NCBI GenBank assembly: GCA_019418225.1
Contig: DYCF01000049.1
Location: 1-32,899 of the forward strand
Length of the DNA stretch: 32,899 bases
Direction: 5' to 3'
Source of the DNA: Clostridiales bacterium
Lineage (GTDB): Bacteria; Bacillota; Clostridia; Lachnospirales; Cellulosilyticaceae
Below the pieces are notes generated by a model. It had not been told where the DNA came from and did no database searches. It worked only from the letters and a program-made list of their open reading frames with translations. A program made the position numbers and the translations under genes. Below, piece by piece: positions 16,697 to 23,655 of the stretch (positions within the stretch are counted from its first letter, which is position 1; each line of letters starts with the position of its first letter).

Positions 16697-17422
16697 ATGA
16701 AGAAGAGTAGTAATTTTAAACAAGGTGTAAAACACGGCATTCCCATCTGCTTAGGATACTTTGCGGTATCCTTTGCCTTTGGAATGCTAGCTAAGGAGAA
16801 GGGGCTTACAGCTTTTCAAGCGGTGATTTTGTCTATTACGAATGTAACATCAGCAGGGCAATTTGCAGGAATTAACTTGATGGCTGCTAGTGCGACATAT
16901 TATGAAGTAATTTGTACGCAGATTGTCTTAAATCTTAGGTATGCACTCATGTCATGTTCATTATCACAGAAATTAGAGTCTAATACAGGATTAGGACATA
17001 GATTATTAGTGTCTTATGGTGTAACAGATGAAATTTTTGGGGTATCAGTGTGTAAGGATGGTAAGTTAAGCCCTTATTATTCTTATGGGCTCATTGTCAT
17101 TTCTGTTTTGGGGTGGACGATGGGAACACTTCTAGGTGTTATTTCTGGTGAATTTTTACCTGCCAGCATCAGCAGTGCATTAGGAATTGCTTTGTATGGT
17201 ATGTTTTTAGCTATTATTATACCACCAGCTAAAATAAATAAAGTCGTATGTGGTGTTGTTATAAGTGCTATGGTTGGTAGTGTTTTATTTAGCATTTTAC
17301 CTTATTTAAAGGAGATTTCATTTGGCTTTAGGATTATTATTTTAACCCTAATTATAGCAGGTATTGCTGCATGGCTTTTCCCTGTAGATGAGAAGAAGGA
17401 GGTGGCGGAACATGCCGCATAA
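16697..17422 (+). CDS. azlC: AzlC-family branched-chain amino acid exporter subunit
   Basis: A 241-residue membrane protein of the AzlC family. The opening FKQGVKHGIPICLGYFAVSF and the segment SITNVTSAGQFAGINLMAAS are characteristic, as is the IVLNLRYALMSCSLSQKL loop. AzlC is the large subunit of a two-part exporter for branched-chain amino acids or their analogues. Its partner azlD overlaps the 3' end by 11 bases in another frame, so the two are translationally linked. The start follows GGGAG. Confidence 0.93.
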   Translation: MKKSSNFKQGVKHGIPICLGYFAVSFAFGMLAKEKGLTAFQAVILSITNVTSAGQFAGINLMAASATYYEVICTQIVLNLRYALMSCSLSQKLESNTGLGHRLLVSYGVTDEIFGVSVCKDGKLSPYYSYGLIVISVLGWTMGTLLGVISGEFLPASISSALGIALYGMFLAIIIPPAKINKVVCGVVISAMVGSVLFSILPYLKEISFGFRIIILTLIIAGIAAWLFPVDEKKEVAEHAA

Positions 17423-17726
17423 TGTGTATATATATATTTTCGTAATGGCAGGCGTAACGTATCTAATTCGAATGTTACCACTTACACTTATTCGTAAAGA
17501 AATTACAAATACATATATCAAATCCTTTTTGTTTTATGTACCATATGCCACGTTAGCAGCTATGACTTTTCCGGCTATTTTAACGTCTACAGAAAGTCCT
17601 ATTTCAGCTGCAATAGGCTTTGGGGTGTCACTTATTATGGCATTTTTAGAGAAGAGTTTATTAATGGTTGCAGCTAGCGGTTGTATTGTAGTTTTTATCG
17701 TAGAGAGACTGCTTGTCTTGACATAA
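17412..17726 (+). CDS. azlD: AzlD-family transport subunit
   Basis: A 104-residue protein with about four hydrophobic segments, including GVTYLIRMLPLTLIRKE near the start and FLFYVPYATLAAMTFPAIL in the middle, both typical of AzlD. The ATG at 17412 is preferred over the upstream ATG at 17388 because AAGGAGGTGG (17396-17405) is positioned for it, and the upstream start would only add a run of arginines. It is the small partner of AzlC and overlaps that gene. Confidence 0.92.
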   Translation: MPHNVYIYIFVMAGVTYLIRMLPLTLIRKEITNTYIKSFLFYVPYATLAAMTFPAILTSTESPISAAIGFGVSLIMAFLEKSLLMVAASGCIVVFIVERLLVLT

Positions 17727-17762
17727 AATAATAAAATAGTGCATATTTTTTAATAAAAGGAG

Positions 17763-17791
17763 TTGCAATTTTATTTAGGATAGTGTATTTT
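17763..17791 (+). promoter_or_regulatory. Promoter of the ZTP riboswitch-purO-purH unit
   Basis: TTGCAA at 17763-17768, a 17-bp spacer and TATTTT at 17786-17791, so transcription would begin a few bases before the aptamer. Confidence 0.5.
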
Positions 17792-17804
17792 AAAAGTAAG
17801 TTCT

Positions 17805-17874
17805 GTATGACTGGCGGATAAGTGGGAGTACCCACAGGGAGTACAGATGTTTAGAAAGCCGACCGCCTGGGCAC
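17805..17874 (+). promoter_or_regulatory. ZTP (pfl motif) riboswitch
   Basis: The conserved GACTGGCGGA opens the aptamer. A GTGGG-AGTA-CCCAC hairpin (17822-17835) and AGGGAG follow. The second conserved block is GCCGACCGCCTGGGCA (17858-17873). This is the pfl-motif pattern, which binds ZTP/ZMP and turns on one-carbon and purine genes when 10-formyl-THF is short. The genes downstream make and close the formylated product of ZMP (AICAR), which fits precisely. The CCGCCTGG of the second block also forms the 5' arm of the terminator that follows, so ligand binding would prevent termination. Confidence 0.92.
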
Positions 17875-17909
17875 CGATTTATTTGAGGTATCCAGGTTGT
17901 CGGCTTTTT
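17857..17909 (+). terminator. Riboswitch-controlled terminator
   Basis: AGCCGAC-CGCCTGG pairs with CCAGGT-TGTCGGCT and is followed by five T. The 5' arm overlaps the conserved ZTP-aptamer block. Confidence 0.92.
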
Positions 17910-18008
17910 CGTGTGCAAATTTTTAGAAAATGAAAGTTTGATAACATAAATTATAGCTGCATCCTTGGAACAAAGAGTAGAGAAGATGATTAAAAAAGGA
18001 GAATGAAA

Positions 18009-18716
18009 ATGATCGCATTAGAACAAGAATTAAAAGCAAATCCATATCCAGGTAGAGGTATCGTTATTGGAAAATCTGCAGATGGTAAAAAAGCAGTAAC
18101 AGCATATTTCATCATGGGTAGAAGTGAAAATAGTAGAAACCGTATCTTCGTTACAGAGGGAGAAGGTATTCGTACTGAGGCCTTTGATCCTTCTAAATTA
18201 AGTGATCCAAGTTTAATCATTTATGCCCCTGTACGTGTACTTGGCAATCGTACAATTGTAACCAATGGGGACCAAACAGATACAATTTATGAGCTTATGG
18301 ATAAAGAATTTACTTTTGAACAAGCACTTAGAACACGTGAATTTGAACCAGATGCACCTAACTACACACCTAGAATTTCAGGGATGATGCATATCGAGAA
18401 CGGAAAATATGACTATGCAATGTCTATCTTAAAAAGTAATAATGGCGATCCATCTTGTTGCAACCGTTACACATTTACATATGATAATGCTAAAGCTGGT
18501 GAAGGACGTTTCATTCACACTTACAAATGCAATGAAAATCCACTTCCAAGTTTTGAAGGAGAACCTAAACTTGTAGCAATTGATAAAGAAATTGATGAGT
18601 TTACAAATATGCTTTGGGAAAGCTTAAATGAAGAAAATAAAGTTTCATTATTTGTAAGATATATTGATATCGAAACAGGTGAGTACGAAACACGCATCGT
18701 TAACAAAAATAAATAA
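18009..18716 (+). CDS. purO: IMP cyclohydrolase, PurO type
   Basis: A 235-residue protein of the stand-alone IMP cyclohydrolase family first known from archaea. It starts MIALEQELKANPYPGRGIVIG and carries AYFIMGRSENSRNRIF, the active-site type segment. It would close FAICAR to IMP, the last step of purine synthesis, done in most bacteria by the N-terminal domain of bifunctional PurH. The ATG at 18009 is chosen because GGAGA ends at 18002, giving a six-base gap; the ATG at 18003 touches it. It is the first gene after the ZTP riboswitch and lies 68 bp before the transformylase gene. Confidence 0.9.
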   Translation: MIALEQELKANPYPGRGIVIGKSADGKKAVTAYFIMGRSENSRNRIFVTEGEGIRTEAFDPSKLSDPSLIIYAPVRVLGNRTIVTNGDQTDTIYELMDKEFTFEQALRTREFEPDAPNYTPRISGMMHIENGKYDYAMSILKSNNGDPSCCNRYTFTYDNAKAGEGRFIHTYKCNENPLPSFEGEPKLVAIDKEIDEFTNMLWESLNEENKVSLFVRYIDIETGEYETRIVNKNK

Positions 18717-18784
18717 AGATAAGTTGCACTAAAAGAACGAGTAACCGTTAATAAAATAATAAAATATTTTGTGGAGGATTAGAA

Positions 18785-19960
18785 ATGAAAGAATTAGAAT
18801 TGAAATATGGTTGTAACCCAAATCAAAAACCATCTAGAATTTATAGTGCAGAAGGTGAGCTTCCTATTGAAGTATTAAATGGAAAACCAGGTTATATCAA
18901 CTTCCTTGATGCTTTCAATGGATGGCAGCTTGTAAAAGAATTAAAAGAAGCTACAGGACTTCCAGCCGCAACATCTTTTAAACACGTTTCTCCAGCTGGT
19001 GCAGCAGTAGGACTTCCACTAACAGAAGTAGAAAGCAAAATTTATTGGGTAGATGACCTTGGTGAACTTTCACCACTTGCATGCGCTTATGCAAGAGCTA
19101 GAGGTGCAGATAGAATGTCATCTTTCGGTGATTTTATTGCGCTTTCAGATGTATGTGATGAAAGTACTGCTAAAATTATTGGTAGAGAAGTATCTGATGG
19201 CGTGATTGCACCAGGATATACACCAGAAGCTTTAGAGATTTTAAAAGCTAAGAAAAAAGGCGGCTATAATATTATTCAAATCGATCCAAGCTACAAACCA
19301 AATCCTATTGAACATAAAGAAGTATTTGGGATTACATTTGAACAAGGTCGCAATGAACTTGAAATCAACAATGACTTTATTAGCAATGTGGTAACAGAAA
19401 ATAAAGAAATACCTGAGTCAGCTAAAATTGACCTTATCATTTCTTTAATTACTTTAAAATATACACAATCAAACTCAGTATGTTTTGCAAAAGGCGGTCA
19501 GGCAATCGGTATTGGTGCAGGGCAACAATCTCGTATTCACTGTACACGTTTAGCAGGAAGTAAAGCAGATAATTGGTTCCTTCGTCAATCACCACAAGTT
19601 ATGAATTTACAATTCGTAGATACAATCCGTCGTATGGACAGAGACAATGCAATTGATCTTTATATCGGCGAAGATTACATGGATGTACTTGCAGATGGCG
19701 AGTGGGAAAAAATCTTCAAAGTAAAACCAGCTGTATTTACAAAAGAAGAAAAACGTGCATGGCTTGACCAAATGACAGATGTGGCATTAGGTTCAGATGC
19801 ATTCTTCCCATTTGGTGATAATATTGAGCGTGCACATAGAAGTGGCGTGAGATATGTGGCACAACCAGGTGGTTCAATTCGTGATGAACAAGTTATTGAA
19901 ACATGTAATAAATATGATATGGCAATGTGCTTTACAGGGATTCGTTTATTCCATCACTAA
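18785..19960 (+). CDS. purH: AICAR transformylase (stand-alone PurH C-terminal type)
   Basis: A 391-residue protein matching the AICAR formyltransferase part of PurH, without the cyclohydrolase domain. The catalytic Lys66-His67 pair lies in TSFKHVSPAGAAVG. AKGGQAIGIGAGQQSRIHCT near residue 240 and the C-terminal VAQPGGSIRDEQVIE are also family segments. It transfers a formyl group from 10-formyl-THF to AICAR to give FAICAR, which the preceding PurO closes. The two genes thus replace one bifunctional purH. The start follows GTGGAGGA. Both are controlled by the ZTP riboswitch upstream. Confidence 0.94.
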   Translation: MKELELKYGCNPNQKPSRIYSAEGELPIEVLNGKPGYINFLDAFNGWQLVKELKEATGLPAATSFKHVSPAGAAVGLPLTEVESKIYWVDDLGELSPLACAYARARGADRMSSFGDFIALSDVCDESTAKIIGREVSDGVIAPGYTPEALEILKAKKKGGYNIIQIDPSYKPNPIEHKEVFGITFEQGRNELEINNDFISNVVTENKEIPESAKIDLIISLITLKYTQSNSVCFAKGGQAIGIGAGQQSRIHCTRLAGSKADNWFLRQSPQVMNLQFVDTIRRMDRDNAIDLYIGEDYMDVLADGEWEKIFKVKPAVFTKEEKRAWLDQMTDVALGSDAFFPFGDNIERAHRSGVRYVAQPGGSIRDEQVIETCNKYDMAMCFTGIRLFHH

Positions 19961-19964
19961 ATGG

Positions 19965-20105
19965 CTAGCAGCCAGGTGAGGGGAAGGGGGGCATGGATAA
20001 GTTGGGGTATTTCGTTTCCCTTAAGCCTCCCTGCGGTCGAAGCTTAGATAAAATGAGATACCCCAACTTATCCACATCCCACAGACGTTAAAGATGGCTG
20101 CTAGG
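19965..20105. repeat. Long imperfect hairpin (two nested perfect stems)
   Basis: An outer 10-bp stem CTAGCAGCCA (19965-19974) with TGGCTGCTAG (20096-20105) encloses a 17-bp perfect stem TGGATAAGTTGGGGTAT (19994-20010) with ATACCCCAACTTATCCA (20059-20075). The 48-base apex can form a small TAAGC/GCTTA pairing. There is no T-run, so it is not a normal terminator. Its right foot runs into the tandem repeats below. It may be a mobile small repeat or an mRNA-end structure. Confidence 0.7.
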
Positions 20106-20210
20106 ACTGAGTTTAGAGGGTGAATAAGGTCATAGAAGAGGCGGCTATTAGGACTGAGTTTAGAGATGAATAAGGGCATAGAAGAGATGGCTACTTGTAT
20201 GAAGCGGTAA
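20097..20210 (+). repeat. Tandem repeat, period 47/45 bp, about 2.2 copies
   Basis: Units begin GGCTNNTAGGACTGAGTTTAG at 20097 and 20144, share TGAATAAGG and CATAGAAGAG at matching places, and a third unit begins GGCTACT at 20189 then decays. No open frame or RNA is recognised in it. The first unit starts inside the right arm of the long hairpin. Confidence 0.75.
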
Positions 20211-20214
20211 TTGG

Positions 20215-20244
20215 TTGACAATTGTATGCAAAATATAATATAAT
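20215..20244 (+). promoter_or_regulatory. Promoter of the thiSFGH operon
   Basis: Perfect TTGACA (20215-20220) and TATAAT (20239-20244) hexamers with an 18-bp spacer, about 75 bases before the leader terminator. Confidence 0.85.
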
Positions 20245-20280
20245 TTATTTGATTAAAAATTAAATACAACATTTAATGCC

Positions 20281-20375
20281 AATAAGCCAATGGTTTATTG
20301 AAAGAGAGTGTGACTATAGGGTCGCATGAAGGGGGACACCACCGCGGGTGTCGTTTCTTTCGTGCGGCCTTTTTT
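20281..20375 (+). promoter_or_regulatory. Probable HMP-PP riboswitch (thiS motif) with embedded terminator
   Basis: A small hairpin AATAAGCC/GGTTTATT (20281-20299) is followed by a terminator whose 13-bp outer stem (20320-20332 with 20357-20369) encloses an inner hairpin GACACC-ACCGCG-GGTGTC, then six T. A published riboswitch class for the thiamin precursor HMP-PP, found upstream of thiS, is described as an aptamer embedded in a terminator; position, layout and downstream gene all match. I could not compare against its consensus, so identity rests on architecture and context. No TPP-riboswitch motif is present. Confidence 0.72.
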
Positions 20376-20425
20376 GCGTTTAAAAATAAGTGAATTAGAT
20401 GTTGTAGGTAAGTGGAGGTGAGTAG

Positions 20426-20620
20426 ATGATTACAGTGAATGGGCAAAAACAAGCTTTTGAGAAGATGACTGTTTTAGAATTTCTTAAAAAAGCTGGCTAT
20501 AGATTGGAAACTGTGGCAGTAGAGATTAATGAGGAAATTGTATCTAAGCGTGCTTATGAAACGACTTACTTATGTGATGAGGATAAGATTGAGATTATTC
20601 ACTTTGTAGGTGGTGGATGA
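20426..20620 (+). CDS. thiS: ThiS sulfur-carrier protein
   Basis: A 64-residue protein with the ubiquitin-like beta-grasp pattern and the required C-terminal Gly-Gly (HFVGGG). ThiS is adenylated and then carries a thiocarboxylate that donates sulfur to the thiazole ring of thiamin. It starts MITVNGQKQAFEKMTVLEFL, typical of ThiS, behind GTGGAGGTGAG. It is the first gene after the thi promoter and leader, 23 bp upstream of thiF. Confidence 0.94.
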   Translation: MITVNGQKQAFEKMTVLEFLKKAGYRLETVAVEINEEIVSKRAYETTYLCDEDKIEIIHFVGGG

Positions 20621-20643
20621 GAAGGATATAAGGAGGCTTAAAG

Positions 20644-21453
20644 GTGAAGGTTAGCATTAATGGGAAATTAAGAGATGTAGTGAGCAAAAGTCTTTGGGCG
20701 CTTAAAGAAGAGGTGTGTGCAAGTACGCTAGAGATTATTACAATTTACAATGGCTTTCAGACAGGTGAAAATTTTATATTTCATGAAGGAGATGAAATCG
20801 TCTTTATTGAAAAGGGAAAGATGCCCTCTGAGGAGGAATTAGAGGTGCTCATGTGTGCAAGACATACACCACAGGTACATTATAAGGTTAAAACTGCTAG
20901 AGTAGGGATTGCCGGACTTGGAGGCCTCGGGTCGCATATTGCAGTAGAACTAGCTAGAACGGGTGTAGGGCACTTACATTTAGTAGATTTTGATATTGTG
21001 GAACCAAGTAATTTAAATCGTCAGATGTATAAGATTTGTCATTTGGGAATGGAAAAAACGGAGGCTTTAGCGCAAGAGATTAAAGAAATTAATCCTTATA
21101 TTAAAGTTACGGTAGATACTCAGCGGGTGTTAGAAGAAAATGTTTTAGCGATTTTTAAGGAAGATGAAATCGTATGTGAAGCTTTTGATAATCCAGAAGC
21201 TAAGGCAATGCTAGTAAATACTTTGTTAGCAGAGCGTAGTGATGTCAAGATAGTAGCGGCTTCTGGCATGGCGGGGTATGCAAGTAGTAATGAGATTCAG
21301 ACTAGGAAAATCAATAAGCGCTTTTATATGTGTGGTGACTTTTATAATGAAGCAAAGCCAGGGATGGGACTTATGGCACCTAGAGTGAGCATTTGTGCAG
21401 GGCATCAGGCGAATATGGTACTCAGGTTGATATTGGGGGTGGAGGAAGACTAA
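20644..21453 (+). CDS. thiF: ThiF-family adenylyltransferase with an N-terminal ThiS-like domain
   Basis: A 269-residue protein. Residues 1-60 look like a second, degenerate ubiquitin-like domain (MKVSINGKLRDVVSKS to DEIVFIEKGKMP) without a C-terminal Gly-Gly. From residue 85 comes an E1-like nucleotide-binding domain with GLGGLGSHIAVELAR (GxGxxG at 91-96) and VDFDIVEPSNLNRQ. This is the ThiF family 2 layout seen in clostridia. It adenylates the ThiS C-terminus for sulfur loading. There is no CxxC zinc pair as in E. coli ThiF. The start is GTG at 20644, supported by AGGAGG at 20631-20636. Confidence 0.92.
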   Translation: MKVSINGKLRDVVSKSLWALKEEVCASTLEIITIYNGFQTGENFIFHEGDEIVFIEKGKMPSEEELEVLMCARHTPQVHYKVKTARVGIAGLGGLGSHIAVELARTGVGHLHLVDFDIVEPSNLNRQMYKICHLGMEKTEALAQEIKEINPYIKVTVDTQRVLEENVLAIFKEDEIVCEAFDNPEAKAMLVNTLLAERSDVKIVAASGMAGYASSNEIQTRKINKRFYMCGDFYNEAKPGMGLMAPRVSICAGHQANMVLRLILGVEED

Positions 21454-21487
21454 GGAGTAGTAATGTTGAAAAATGATGCGTAATTGC

Positions 21488-21543
21488 GTGATTGAAAGAA
21501 AGAGAAAAGTAAAAAGTGATTGAAGGACAGAGAAAAGTGAAAG
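21488..21543 (+). repeat. Tandem duplication of a 28-bp purine-rich unit
   Basis: Two adjacent 28-base copies, starting GTGATTGAA at 21488 and 21516 and sharing AGAGAAAAGT, differ at about four bases. They fill most of the 146-bp gap between thiF and thiG. No gene or terminator is seen in the gap. Confidence 0.75.
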
Positions 21544-21599
21544 GTGAAAATAGAGATTAAAGATAGTTGGTTAAAAAGAAGATTGGGAGGATGAGAAGA

Positions 21600-22385
21600 A
21601 TGAATATGATGATGAATAATGCAGATAAGTTAGTGATTGGCGGACATGAGTTTACGTCTAGATTTATATTGGGGTCTGGAAAGTATAGTTTGGACCTTAT
21701 TAAGGCGGCTATAGAGGATGCGGGGGCACAGATGGTGACGATGGCAGTGCGCCGCGCAAATACTGGAGGCGAGGAGAATATTTTAGATTATATTCCTAAG
21801 GATGTAACACTGCTTCCAAATACTTCTGGAGCTAGAAATGCACAGGAAGCTGTACGTATTGCAAGGCTCGCAAGAGAAGTTGGCTGTGGGGATTTTGTAA
21901 AAATAGAGGTGATTAGAGATAGTAAATATTTATTGCCAGATAATGCAGAAACGATTAAGGCAACGGAAATTTTGGCTAAAGAAGGCTTTGTGGTCATGCC
22001 TTATATGTATCCAGACTTAAATGTAGCGAGAGATTTAGTCAATGCTGGTGCTGCTGCAATTATGCCATTGGCTTCACCTATTGGCTCTAATAGAGGGCTT
22101 TGTACAAAAGACTTTATTAAGATTCTGATTCATGAGATTGACTTACCAATCATTGTAGATGCAGGTATTGGATGCCCTAGCCAGGCATGTGAGGCGATGG
22201 AAATGGGGGCTGCAGCGATTATGGCAAATACAGCTATTGCAACAGCTGGAAATATTACAATGATGGCAAAGGCTTTTAAGAATGCTATTGAAGCAGGTAG
22301 GCTTGCTTATCTTTCGGGGCTTGGCAGAGTTTTAGAAACTGGTGCAAGTGCATCATCACCATTAACAGGATTTTTAGCAGATTAG
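21600..22385 (+). CDS. thiG: Thiazole synthase ThiG
   Basis: A 261-residue TIM-barrel enzyme. GGHEFTSRFILGSGKYS opens the fold. Lys101 in GDFVKIEVIRD is the Schiff-base lysine, and GSNRGLCTKDF plus DAGIGCPSQACEAMEMGAAA are phosphate-binding and late-barrel segments. It builds the thiazole phosphate of thiamin from deoxyxylulose phosphate, dehydroglycine and ThiS thiocarboxylate. The ATG at 21600 is chosen for its spacing from GGGAGG (21585-21590) and family length; starts at 21591 or a TTG at 21567 are in frame but less likely. Confidence 0.95.
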   Translation: MNMMMNNADKLVIGGHEFTSRFILGSGKYSLDLIKAAIEDAGAQMVTMAVRRANTGGEENILDYIPKDVTLLPNTSGARNAQEAVRIARLAREVGCGDFVKIEVIRDSKYLLPDNAETIKATEILAKEGFVVMPYMYPDLNVARDLVNAGAAAIMPLASPIGSNRGLCTKDFIKILIHEIDLPIIVDAGIGCPSQACEAMEMGAAAIMANTAIATAGNITMMAKAFKNAIEAGRLAYLSGLGRVLETGASASSPLTGFLAD

Positions 22386-22397
22386 GGGGAGCACAAA

Positions 22398-23576
22398 GTG
22401 AGTGAAATAAAGAAGAATGAACAAAGAACAGATCATATGGCTTATATGGAAGGTATGGAAGTTTTAGAACCAGGCATTATGGAGCAAGTTATTAAAGAGA
22501 TGCAGGCCTATGATTATAATACTTATACAGCAGAAGATGTAAAGATAGCTTTAGAAAAAGAAATGTTAATGCCTAGAGACTTTGCAGCATTACTTTCACC
22601 AGCAGCAGAGCCGTTCTTAGAACAAATGGCAGAAAAGGCACAAAGAGAAACAAGAAAGCACTTTGGTAATAGTGTGTATATGTTTACACCGCTGTATCTT
22701 GCAAATTATTGTGAGAACTACTGTATTTATTGCGGTTTCAACTGTCATAACAAAATTAAAAGAGCTAAATTAAATGTAGGAGAGATGGAAAAGGAAATGG
22801 CAGCTATTGCTAAAACAGGCATTGAAGAAATTCTGATGCTCACAGGGGAAAGCCGTAAAATGTCCGATGTGAAATACATAGGAGAAGCCTGCAAAATTGC
22901 ACGTAAATATTTCAAAATGGTAGGTCTTGAAGTATATCCAATGAATAGTGATGAATATGCATATCTTCATGAATGTGGGGCAGACTTTGTAACTGTTTTT
23001 CAAGAAACTTATAACTCAGATAAATATGAGACACTTCACTTAGCTGGGCATAAACGTGTCTTTCCATATCGCTTATGTGCGCAAGAACGTGCTTTAAAAG
23101 GTGGCATGAGAGGCGTAGGCTTTGCAGCACTTTTGGGCCTTGATGATTTTAGAAAGGATGCGTTTGCAACAGGGATGCATGCATATCTCATTCAAAGAAA
23201 GTACCCTCATGCAGAGATTGCTTTCTCATGCCCAAGGCTTCGTCCTATTATTAATAATGATAAGATAAATCCTAAAGATGTTCATGAAAAGCAGCTTTTA
23301 CAAGTCATTATGGCGTACCGTTTATTTATGCCATTTGCAAGTATTACAATTTCTACCAGAGAACGTGCTGAGTTTAGGAATCATGTTATAGGCCTTGCGG
23401 CAACTAAAATTTCAGCAGGGGTAAGTACAGGGATTGGCAGTCATACAGAAGAAGACATTGTAGACAAAGGCGACAGCCAATTTGAAATAGCTGATGAACG
23501 TAGTTTTAAAGAAGTTTATGCAGCCATTAAAGCAAGAGGATTGCAACCTGTAACAAATGATTATGTATTTGTATAA
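22398..23576 (+). CDS. thiH: ThiH, radical-SAM tyrosine lyase
   Basis: A 392-residue radical SAM enzyme with the cluster motif CENYCIYC (Cys105, 109, 112), preceded by MFTPLYLANY and followed by GFNCHN, typical of ThiH. It cleaves tyrosine to dehydroglycine for ThiG, the route used by anaerobes in place of the oxygen-dependent ThiO. The C-terminal FEIADERSFKEVYAAIKARG segment matches the family. The start is GTG at 22398, 12 bases after thiG ends, with GGGGGAG ahead. Genes thiC, thiD and thiE are not in the window. Confidence 0.95.
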   Translation: MSEIKKNEQRTDHMAYMEGMEVLEPGIMEQVIKEMQAYDYNTYTAEDVKIALEKEMLMPRDFAALLSPAAEPFLEQMAEKAQRETRKHFGNSVYMFTPLYLANYCENYCIYCGFNCHNKIKRAKLNVGEMEKEMAAIAKTGIEEILMLTGESRKMSDVKYIGEACKIARKYFKMVGLEVYPMNSDEYAYLHECGADFVTVFQETYNSDKYETLHLAGHKRVFPYRLCAQERALKGGMRGVGFAALLGLDDFRKDAFATGMHAYLIQRKYPHAEIAFSCPRLRPIINNDKINPKDVHEKQLLQVIMAYRLFMPFASITISTRERAEFRNHVIGLAATKISAGVSTGIGSHTEEDIVDKGDSQFEIADERSFKEVYAAIKARGLQPVTNDYVFV

Positions 23577-23655
23577 GAGAAATTAAAGACTTTTCTTCAT
23601 AGGGCTTGTAGGTTAAGATTAAGATATAATTTTTAAGATAGAGTAGGAACGAGAG

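Noticed and set aside
20097..20210. CRISPR array
   Set aside because: Copies are adjacent and the whole unit repeats, with no unique spacers of even length and no cas genes.
20021..20272. An 83-codon minus-strand frame over the hairpin and tandem repeats
   Set aside because: It runs through repeats and the thi promoter and has no family likeness or good start signal.
20319..20375. T-box leader, suggested by the ACCGCGGG string
   Set aside because: The T-box consensus has a GGTGG before ACCGCG, and no stem I or specifier loop is found upstream. The downstream genes are thiamin genes, and the nested terminator fits the HMP-PP class better.
20245..20425. TPP riboswitch ahead of thiS
   Set aside because: The CTGAGA and ACCTGATCTGG-type conserved blocks are absent from the leader.
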